Part shown: piece after piece, positions 6,490 to 12,077 of the stretch
How positions within the stretch are numbered: position 1 is the stretch's first letter
How the letters are laid out: each line of letters opens with the position of its first letter
Assembly: GCA_013044305.1 (NCBI GenBank)
Contig: JABEUT010000153.1
Location: 1 to 12,077 of the forward strand
Length of the DNA stretch: 12,077 nt
Origin: Bacteroidia bacterium
GTDB lineage: Bacteria; Bacteroidota; Bacteroidia; JABEUT01
Reading direction: 5' to 3'
Program-made: the position numbers and the translations under genes
Notes under the pieces: model-generated
What the model was told of the DNA's origin: nothing
Seen by the model: only the letters and a program-made list of their open reading frames with translations
Database searches by the model: none

Positions 6490-7728
6490 ATGTTCAAAAA
6501 AGAAGTGTGGAAAGAGATATATGAGTCGATAAAGGCACACAAGCTGCGTACCTTCTTAACCGGCTTCGGGGTGGCATGGGGCATATTCATGCTGGTGCTG
6601 CTGCTTTGCGTGGGCAAAGGTTTTAAAAACGGGATTAATAATCAGCTTGCAGGTTCGGCGAGCAACGCGGTTGAATTTTGGGGCGGAAGCACAACCATAC
6701 CATATAAAGGATTGAACGTGGGGCGTTCCATACAGCTGACAGGCGAGGATTTAACCGATCTGAAAGCCGACATTCATTCTATAGAATATATTTCGCCGCA
6801 ATCGAATGTGAGCAATGCCGGAACGATATCATATGGCAATAACAACGGCTTATACGACCTGTCGGCTGTGTTCCCGGAATTTTCAGAGATAGAGTATCTG
6901 CATATAGGGGAAGGGCGATGGCTTGATCCGCTGGACATGGAGCAGTACAGGAAGGTTGTGGTGATTAGTAAAAAAGTAGAAGACCAGTTGTTTCACGGAA
7001 GAGACCCGATTGGCGAATCTATTACCATAAAAGGCAACTATTACAAAGTAGTAGGCCTGATAGCCGAAGACACTACCAGGATATTCAACTTCGGAATGGG
7101 ATCAACCATTTATCTGCCCTATTCAACCTATAAGGCCGAGTTTCAGCCCGACGGGAAAATAGAGCACTTTACGGCAGTAATGAAGGACGGAGAAGATGCG
7201 GAATCGGCGGGGCATAAGATTAAAAAATGGCTGGCAAAAAAATATATGTTCGACCCAAAAGACGAGGAAGCGCTGTACGTTTACAACAAAGCCCGGAACG
7301 AGAAAGTGGTAGGACAGCTTTTTTCCGGCGTTGGAATATTTTTATGGATAATAGGCTGCAGCACCCTTGTCGGCGGAATTGTAGGCGTGGGAAACATTAT
7401 GCTTGTTACCGTAAAGGAACGTACCAAGGAAATAGGGATACGCAAAGCGCTGGGGGCCGTGCCCTCGTCTATTATCAGCCTTGTAATTCAGGAGGCTATT
7501 GTTATAACCACCGTATCGGGGTTCGGGGGCCTGCTTTGTGCTTCCGGCGTTTTGTCGCTCATTGGCTCGGTTACCAAATCGGTTACCTACTTTCAGCACC
7601 CGCAAGTGGATATGAATGTCGCCTTTTCGGCCATAATAATTTTAGTGCTCGCCGGGGCGCTGGCAGGTTTTATACCTGCCAGAAACGCTTCCAAAATAAG
7701 CCCCATAGAGGCATTACGGTATGAATAA
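6490..7728 (+). CDS. ABC transporter permease, MacB/FtsX type
   Basis: This is the membrane subunit of the exporter, paired with the ATPase just upstream. The 412-residue layout is that of MacB without its fused ATPase: a cytoplasmic N-terminal helix, membrane segment 1 (about 21-43), a large periplasmic domain (about 44-277, MacB_PCD type, including PIGESITIKGNYYKVVGLI), then three membrane segments (about 278-303, 328-358, 377-396). The coupling stretch KERTKEIGIRKALGA (309-323) and the end PARNASKISPIEALRYE are hallmarks of the FtsX/MacB family. MacB-type proteins do not pump through the membrane but use ATP to move the periplasmic domain and push substrate into the TolC channel. The substrate (antibiotic, peptide, lipid or lipoprotein) cannot be read from the sequence. 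It is a single-permease system, so a homodimer is expected. Confidence 0.94.
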   Translation: MFKKEVWKEIYESIKAHKLRTFLTGFGVAWGIFMLVLLLCVGKGFKNGINNQLAGSASNAVEFWGGSTTIPYKGLNVGRSIQLTGEDLTDLKADIHSIEYISPQSNVSNAGTISYGNNNGLYDLSAVFPEFSEIEYLHIGEGRWLDPLDMEQYRKVVVISKKVEDQLFHGRDPIGESITIKGNYYKVVGLIAEDTTRIFNFGMGSTIYLPYSTYKAEFQPDGKIEHFTAVMKDGEDAESAGHKIKKWLAKKYMFDPKDEEALYVYNKARNEKVVGQLFSGVGIFLWIIGCSTLVGGIVGVGNIMLVTVKERTKEIGIRKALGAVPSSIISLVIQEAIVITTVSGFGGLLCASGVLSLIGSVTKSVTYFQHPQVDMNVAFSAIIILVLAGALAGFIPARNASKISPIEALRYE

Positions 7729-7753
7729 AAAATAAAATATCAATAAAAGGAAA

Positions 7754-8848
7754 ATGAAAAAAGTGTTAATTATTCTCGGTGGGCTTGCAGTAATCATTGC
7801 CATCCCTTTTATCTTCAAGATAAAAACGGGCAGTCAGTCAGCTAAAAGTCTGGTAAAACCCGACAAGCCATTTATAACAACCATTGTAAGAACAATTACC
7901 GTGGCAGGCACTATATCGCCCAGGGAGGAAGTGGATATTAAGCCCGCCATTTCAGGAATTGTGTCGGCAATTGAAGTAAACGTGGGCGACAAGGTAAAAA
8001 AGGGACAAAAGCTGGCCGTTCTGAAACTGGTGCCCGATCTTGAAAACCTGAATAACGCAGAATCTGCCGTAATATCGGCAAGGATAAATGCCGAAGCGTC
8101 GGCGCAAGACCTGGAAAGGCAGAAAAAACTTTTCAATGTGGGAGCCATACCCGAAACCGATCTGATTAATGCAACCAAAGACTATGATTTGAAAAAGGAA
8201 GACCTGAAATCGGCGCAGAACAGACTGCAGGTGATAAAGGTGGGTGCGGCAAAGGACTCTAACGCCCCTTCGTCCAACATCATAACAGCCACCTGCGACG
8301 GCACCGTTCTTACCATACCCATTAAAATTGGCAGCTCGGTAATGGGAAGAAGCACCTTCAGCGAAGGAACCTCCCTCTTTACCCTTGCCGATATGAACCA
8401 GATGATATTTAACGGTAAAATATCGGAAACAGATGTATCCTATCTGAAGGAAGGCATGAGGATAGAACTTACCATAGGCGCGATGCGGAAAGATACCTTT
8501 GATGCAGTGGTGGAGATGATAGCCCCGCAGGGCTCCGATACACAGGGCTCCGTAAAATTCGACTTTTCGGCATCGGTAGTGCCCAGGGAGGGGAAAATAA
8601 TAAGGGCAGGCTATAGCGCCGATGCATCTATTGTTCTGGAGAAAAAGAACGATGTGCTCGCCATAAAAGAAGGCGATATAGATTTTTCAGGCGATTCTGC
8701 TTTTGTTCAGGTGAAAACACCAAAAGGCGATTTTCGCAGGCAATACATCACTACCGGAATATCGGACGGTATAAATATAGAGGTGCTGTCGGGTTTAACC
8801 AAAAACGACGAATTAAAATCAACGGCATTAGGCATAAATGCATTTTAA
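7754..8848 (+). CDS. periplasmic adaptor (membrane fusion protein), MacA/HlyD type
   Basis: This adaptor bridges the inner-membrane permease and the outer-membrane channel. Residues 4-21 are a hydrophobic N-terminal anchor with no lipobox. The barrel-sandwich (lipoyl-like) halves are at about 57-91 (DIKPAISGIVSAIEVNVGDKV and following KKGQKLAVL) and about 174-215 (ITATCDGTVLTIPIKIGSSV, SLFTLADMNQ). They flank a short alpha-hairpin at about 95-165 (AEASAQDLERQKKLFNVGAI, KKEDLKSAQNRLQVI). A beta-barrel follows (MIFNGKISETDVSYLKEG) and a membrane-proximal domain to the C-terminus (GDFRRQYITTGISDGINIEV). At 364 residues it is the usual length for MacA-like adaptors. The hairpin is short, as expected when the channel is contacted through long periplasmic helices. 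It sits 25 bases after the permease. The following gene's frame opens inside its last codons. Confidence 0.94.
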   Translation: MKKVLIILGGLAVIIAIPFIFKIKTGSQSAKSLVKPDKPFITTIVRTITVAGTISPREEVDIKPAISGIVSAIEVNVGDKVKKGQKLAVLKLVPDLENLNNAESAVISARINAEASAQDLERQKKLFNVGAIPETDLINATKDYDLKKEDLKSAQNRLQVIKVGAAKDSNAPSSNIITATCDGTVLTIPIKIGSSVMGRSTFSEGTSLFTLADMNQMIFNGKISETDVSYLKEGMRIELTIGAMRKDTFDAVVEMIAPQGSDTQGSVKFDFSASVVPREGKIIRAGYSADASIVLEKKNDVLAIKEGDIDFSGDSAFVQVKTPKGDFRRQYITTGISDGINIEVLSGLTKNDELKSTALGINAF

Positions 8849-8891
8849 ACCCACACTTACACAAATTGAACCCAAACATAACATTCAGCTT

Positions 8892-10223
8892 ATGAAAATT
8901 TTCCCGGTCGTTTGTCTCATATTTTGTTTGGCGTTTTACTGCGGCTCAATAAAAGCCCAGCAGGCATGGACACTTGACCAGTGCATGGATACCGCTCTGA
9001 AACGTAACCTTACACTCGCCAAAGCCGCCAACAATAAAATAGTAAGCCGGGCCGACTATCAGCAGGCTAAAATGAAATATATCCCTTCGCTTAATGCCTC
9101 CATCTTTTCTGGCACAACATGGGGTATATACGTTATTCCGGCATTGAACCAGCTCGTTAACGGAAACAATATTGGAAGCAGTGAAAACCTGAATGCATCC
9201 ATAAACCTGTACGAAGGCATGAGAAAGCCCAATACCCTTAAAGAAAAAAGGGAGGGTATGGACCTGAACGATAACAATTATACCAAATCAGCCAACGATA
9301 TATCGGTACTAACCATTCAGCAGTATTTTCAGGTTCTGCTTGATATTGAAACGGTGGTCAAAGCCGAACAAACAGTTAAACAGTCGCAGCTGCAGGTGGA
9401 GCGCAGCAAAAACCTTTATGCGCAACAGAGCCTTGCGGCAGGCGACCTGTATAATATGCAGTCGCAGCTTGCCACCGATCAGTTCAACCTGGTAAATGCC
9501 CGCAATACAATGGAAAGCGATTACCTGGCTTTACGGCAAACACTGGTAATAGATGAGGATACGGCGTTCAGGGTGCTGCCTGTATCCGACGACAGTTCAC
9601 AAATAGTTTTTCCGTTTAATCTCGAACAATGTATTGAGATGTCGGTAAAATCGGCGCCCGAATTGAAGATAGCCGCCAATAATGCACGCATGGCTGAACT
9701 GAATGCCAGCATTCAGAGGGCGGCTTTGCAGCCTACGCTGTCCTTTACTCCTTCTATTGGCACAACCACGTCCAACCTATATCCTATAAGTCTGGAAAAC
9801 CAGCTTGCCGATAACCGAACCATCTCCCTCGGTTTCAATCTTAGCCTGCCGCTGTTCAATAATTACACAAACCAGTTTGCGGTGGTAAACGCTGAAATCA
9901 ACTATCGAAACTCTATGCTGGACGAAAGCATTGCCGATAAGGATCTGGCTAAGAAAATTGAGAACGCTTACCACGATATTATTGCAGGCGAAAAAAAATA
10001 TTCGGCGGCTAAGGAACAGTTGCACTTTGCAGGCGAAAACTTCAAGTACGAATCGGAAAAATTCAGTTTGGGAATGAACAACGCACTCACCTATAATGAT
10101 GCAAAAAGTAAACTGATTCAGGCCCAGATTGACATGGCAAGCGCCAAGTACGATTTTCTGATGAAGAAAAGGGTAATGCGGGTATATATGGGTTTAAATG
10201 GGCAGGGGCAGCAGATAAAATAA
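8892..10223 (+). CDS. outer membrane efflux channel, TolC/OEP family
   Basis: This is the outer-membrane exit duct of the exporter. From the ATG at 8892 it is 443 residues. Residues 1-22 form a clear signal peptide (MKIFPVVCLIFCLAFYCGSI, cut after KA, before QQAWTLDQC). Two OEP repeats follow, each opening with the typical 'hsLeqChe.Alk.sp.lk.a' block: WTLDQCMDTALKRNLTLAKA (26-45) and FNLEQCIEMSVKSAPELKIA (242-261). Long coiled-coil helices lie at about 130-215 and 330-425, with beta strands for the barrel between. The same frame is open back to an ATG at 8838, overlapping the adaptor gene by 11 bases. That start would put a charged 18-residue leader before the signal peptide, so 8892 is preferred. 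No lipobox is present. This is the last gene of the operon, and the HhH gene converges on it 15 bases beyond its stop. Confidence 0.93.
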   Translation: MKIFPVVCLIFCLAFYCGSIKAQQAWTLDQCMDTALKRNLTLAKAANNKIVSRADYQQAKMKYIPSLNASIFSGTTWGIYVIPALNQLVNGNNIGSSENLNASINLYEGMRKPNTLKEKREGMDLNDNNYTKSANDISVLTIQQYFQVLLDIETVVKAEQTVKQSQLQVERSKNLYAQQSLAAGDLYNMQSQLATDQFNLVNARNTMESDYLALRQTLVIDEDTAFRVLPVSDDSSQIVFPFNLEQCIEMSVKSAPELKIAANNARMAELNASIQRAALQPTLSFTPSIGTTTSNLYPISLENQLADNRTISLGFNLSLPLFNNYTNQFAVVNAEINYRNSMLDESIADKDLAKKIENAYHDIIAGEKKYSAAKEQLHFAGENFKYESEKFSLGMNNALTYNDAKSKLIQAQIDMASAKYDFLMKKRVMRVYMGLNGQGQQIK

Positions 10224-10238
10224 AACGCCTGCGGAAGT

Positions 10239-10676
10239 TTAATCGGTACTGATGCTCCCTTTTAATCTGCTAAAAGCCGAATCGTCTACAGCCTTGCATT
10301 TTCTTATGTCATCGGCATTGATGTACCGTCCGTGCATTTCGCGGTAATTAACCAGGGCAAGGGCAAGATAATAGCCGGTAAGCTGCGATAATTCTTTCAC
10401 CGTGCAGGTATTAATGTTTATCATTTTGCCGCTAGTATATTTTCGATCTCCTTCTTCAAAGGGCGGGGCGGCGGAGTCTTCAGAAGCCTGATGAGAAGTA
10501 TGGCTGTAATTGGTTACTTTAAGTTCATGCCCAAAATCAGAGAGGTTCACGTTACCTGCCCGGGGCGGCATATAGTCAAGGATAACAAGCAGGCATATCA
10601 ACAAAACAATGAGTGATGCCAGTACAATGATGCCTCGCCTTTGTCTTTTATTGAATGACAGATGTTCTTTCCACAT
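10239..10676 (-). CDS. membrane-anchored helix-hairpin-helix (ComEA-like) protein
   Basis: From the ATG at 10674-10676 the protein is 145 residues: a short basic N-terminus (KRQRRG), one membrane segment (about 15-34), a low-complexity linker (about 36-84), and a C-terminal domain (85-142) matching the ComEA-type helix-hairpin-helix layout (MININTCTVKELSQLTG, LALVNYREMHGRYINADDIR, SAFSRLKGSI). ComEA proteins bind incoming DNA on the periplasmic side during natural transformation, and this topology would put the domain in the periplasm. However, the Gly-hydrophobic-Gly hairpins that normally contact DNA are not kept: the first reads LTGYYLALA and the second KAVDDSAF. DNA binding is therefore doubtful, and a structural role is possible. 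No competence genes are nearby. An upstream TTG extension is rejected because it only adds a poor leader. Confidence 0.78.
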   Translation of the reverse strand: MWKEHLSFNKRQRRGIIVLASLIVLLICLLVILDYMPPRAGNVNLSDFGHELKVTNYSHTSHQASEDSAAPPFEEGDRKYTSGKMININTCTVKELSQLTGYYLALALVNYREMHGRYINADDIRKCKAVDDSAFSRLKGSISTD

Positions 10677-10727
10677 AATATGTTCCAAATCAAATGTGAA
10701 AATAAAACTAATTTTCAAAAACAATTC

Positions 10728-10735
10728 CAAAAATA
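10728..10735 (-). promoter_or_regulatory. -7 element candidate for the HhH protein
   Basis: The minus strand reads TATTTTTG, an exact TAnnTTTG match, 51 bases before the ATG at 10676. It overlaps the T-tract of the terminator for the upstream lipoprotein gene, so the end of one unit and the start of the next would share bases. There is no obvious -33 TTTG, and T-rich DNA after a terminator can match by chance. Confidence 0.35.
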
Positions 10736-10762
10736 AAGGGCTGCCTTAAAGCAGCCCTTTTT
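10735..10762 (-). terminator. terminator after the lipoprotein gene (bidirectional in form)
   Basis: AAAGGGCTGC (10735-10744) and GCAGCCCTTT (10751-10760) form a perfect 10-base stem with a six-base loop. On the minus strand the stem is followed by TTTATTTTT, giving a good Rho-independent terminator about 30 bases after the stop of the lipoprotein gene. The plus-strand side also has T's (10758-10762). Confidence 0.85.
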
Positions 10763-10792
10763 AAGGTAACCGGTATAAAACCTTACAGTCTA

Positions 10793-11695
10793 TTACGGCT
10801 GGGTAAAGTTGTATGCCACTCCGTTAATGGTGGCCGTTGCCTTGCTTTCGCATACAGGTGGCATGGCGTTGCCGCTGCCAAAGCTTACATATATTGGGTA
10901 GCTGAATGTGGAAACCGTTATGGTTAATTCACCGGCCTCAATGAAAGCGCAAGGAGTGCTCATGTAGTTAAAATGTACGCACAGAGGCGGTTGAATATAA
11001 AGGGGGTAACTGTTGTTGATGGTAATGGTATATGTAGCGCCGCTCCGGCAGGTGCCGTTTGCCCCACCGGTTACCATAAAGTAATTGGTACCCATATATG
11101 AGGTAAGGGCTATGGTGCGCGTTGAATTCCAGGTTGCCGTACCGCCGTTGCCGGGATAGGTTAAGGTAAGCGCGGCATGAAATTTCCATGAATACAGGCC
11201 GTTGCCTGTGTCAGTGCCAAGGTTTATCAGGGTGCGTGTTCCGCTTACGCCAATCATGCTCGAAGGCGAATTGCCGAAGCTGTAGCCGTTGAAACCCATT
11301 ACAGTTGAGTCGCCGTTAACTGTAAAGCAGTGCACGCCTGCATACCAAACCAGAATATGACCGCTTCTGTACCTGTTATCGAGGCACAGGCAGGGCGACG
11401 ATCCGAAATTTATGTCTATCAGCGAATCGCTGGTATGGTTGATGGTGTCCTTATGGAAAGAGATGTGGGCGCATGGTGCGTTGGCAAGCCTCTCAACTGC
11501 CTGCGACTTTGCGGCGCCGTCGGCTACATTTTTAGTATCCTGAACGGCGAAATTGGCGTTGTTATCGTCCTGTGCGGCAGTAATGTCGTTGGGATTGTTA
11601 GTGGTGGTATTGTCACTTTTCTTGCAGCCAACGAATATGGCGCCTGCAAGAGCCATGCCCAGGCCTGCAATAAGTAAATAACGGTTAATTTTCAT
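10793..11695 (-). CDS. lipoprotein of unknown function, Bacteroidota type
   Basis: This 300-residue protein begins with a lipoprotein signal (KINRYLLIAGLGMALAGAIF, then VGC), so Cys24 should be lipidated. Phe at -3 is unusual but tolerated. CKKSDNTTTNN after the cut is a typical flexible tether. A low-complexity stretch (about 30-70) leads to a beta-rich domain of about 230 residues. Its motifs are HISFHKDTINH (77-87), LIDINFGSSPCLCLDNRYRSGHILV (92-116, in parts), TWNSTRTIAL (188-197), YFMVTGGANGTCRSGATY (205-222) and a C-terminal ATATINGVAYNF (286-297). The 'INFG..C.C.D.R.R.G.I' block recalls a family of uncharacterised Bacteroidota lipoproteins; this is recognition from memory. Nine cysteines, eight beyond the lipidated one, suggest disulfides. 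It is monocistronic, with a terminator about 30 bases downstream and a TATTTTTG promoter candidate upstream. Confidence 0.85.
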   Translation of the reverse strand: MKINRYLLIAGLGMALAGAIFVGCKKSDNTTTNNPNDITAAQDDNNANFAVQDTKNVADGAAKSQAVERLANAPCAHISFHKDTINHTSDSLIDINFGSSPCLCLDNRYRSGHILVWYAGVHCFTVNGDSTVMGFNGYSFGNSPSSMIGVSGTRTLINLGTDTGNGLYSWKFHAALTLTYPGNGGTATWNSTRTIALTSYMGTNYFMVTGGANGTCRSGATYTITINNSYPLYIQPPLCVHFNYMSTPCAFIEAGELTITVSTFSYPIYVSFGSGNAMPPVCESKATATINGVAYNFTQP

Positions 11696-11727
11696 AGTTT
11701 TTAGGTTTGTTTTAGGTTTTGACTTTA

Positions 11728-11735
11728 CAAAAATA
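11728..11735 (-). promoter_or_regulatory. -7 element candidate for the lipoprotein gene
   Basis: The minus strand reads TATTTTTG, an exact TAnnTTTG match, 33 bases before the ATG at 11695. The implied leader is A-rich (AAACCTAAAACAAACC region), as is usual for Bacteroidota genes. No strong -33 element is seen. Confidence 0.5.
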
Positions 11736-11817
11736 TAAAAGTTTAATCGAATTCCTATATAAATGGCGAAATCTTTTTACGGTAGCCTATGTAATATACA
11801 GTATATCAGTAGTTTAG

Positions 11818-11880
11818 TTACTCCTTCACCACCTTTTTGCTCCAGGAGCTGTTGCCGCTTTGAACGCTGATTATATTACA
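11818..11880 (-). pseudogene. relic 3' end of a T9SS cargo gene (tail of sorting domain)
   Basis: Read on the minus strand, this stretch ends in SVQSGNSSWSKKVVKE followed by TAA (11818-11820). That wording and position are typical of the last strands of a type IX secretion sorting domain (the '.V..G...W.KKVV.E' end). The frame stays open back to an ATG at 11995-11997, giving 59 residues. Beyond about residue 40 from the start, however, the sequence is AT-rich and lacks the YPNP, IYN..G and GIY motifs of a whole domain. The coding-like base composition is confined to the last 20 or so codons. I infer a truncated remnant of a lost gene. A chance match cannot be excluded. Confidence 0.4.
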
Positions 11881-11974
11881 AATTTTAAAGCCTATATAAT
11901 TAATTTTACACTTCTTATTATACTTGCTGGTTCGAAAAAAAAATGAAAACACAATAATGTTTGGGCTCTTCCCG

Positions 11975-12070
11975 TGGATTGGGGACAAAGGCTGCATGAA
12001 CCTTGGATTAGGGCCTAAAGTTGCCTGCTAATACCTGTTATTGATATAAAGCAGTGCCTGGATTAGGGCC
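11975..12070. repeat. 12-base repeat present three times
   Basis: TGGATTAGGGCC occurs exactly at 12004-12015 and 12059-12070, and a two-mismatch copy, TGGATTGGGGAC, at 11975-11986. The spacing is irregular (29 and 55 bases). No coding explanation is evident. The region 11696-12077 otherwise holds only the lipoprotein promoter and the T9SS tail relic; I see no intact gene there. Confidence 0.55.
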
Positions 12071-12077
12071 CTGTCTC

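Noticed and set aside
7227..7724. 165-codon frame overlapping the permease gene on the same strand
   Set aside because: It is a shifted-frame shadow. The permease frame carries the conserved membrane segments and the FtsX/MacB coupling motif.
10677..10730. Extended start (TTG) for the helix-hairpin-helix protein
   Set aside because: It uses a rare start codon, adds a leader of no recognisable type, and begins on top of the promoter and terminator region. The ATG at 10676 gives a normal membrane-anchor topology.

Overview
The window looks like a chromosomal piece of a Bacteroidota genome. The evidence is a secreted protein with SprB-like repeats and a type IX secretion (T9SS) C-terminal sorting domain, a Bacteroidota-style lipoprotein, A-rich leaders without clear Shine-Dalgarno sites, several matches to the phylum's TAnnTTTG -7 promoter element, and small proteins of a kind conserved in this phylum. 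Family and species cannot be settled from the sequence alone.

Layout, left to right. (1) 1-474: the AT-rich 3' end of an unidentified gene, a perfect palindromic terminator, then a cluster of short GC-rich palindromes resembling REP/BIME-type intergenic repeats. (2) 475-2502: a small unknown protein on the minus strand, divergent from a 113-residue unknown protein followed by murF (peptidoglycan precursor synthesis). (3) 2531-3700: an acyl-CoA dehydrogenase on the minus strand, convergent with murF. (4) 4003-5650: a large secreted glycine-rich/SprB/T9SS protein with its own promoter candidate and a strong terminator, so probably monocistronic. (5) 5814-10223: four tightly spaced co-directional genes for a MacAB-TolC-like tripartite exporter (ATPase, permease, periplasmic adaptor, outer-membrane channel). 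(6) 10239-11695: two minus-strand genes, a membrane-anchored helix-hairpin-helix protein and a lipoprotein, separated by a terminator. (7) 11696-12077: no intact gene; it holds a promoter candidate, what looks like the relic tail of another T9SS cargo gene, and a thrice-repeated 12-mer.

Functionally the window mixes housekeeping genes (murF, acyl-CoA dehydrogenase) with envelope genes. The exporter operon appears complete, with one gene for each of its four parts, but nothing next to it identifies its cargo. I found no convincing new defence, toxin or mobile system. The most interesting items are the palindrome cluster, the glycine-rich T9SS protein with in-frame GGC runs, the degenerate helix-hairpin-helix protein, and the T9SS tail relic at the right end.
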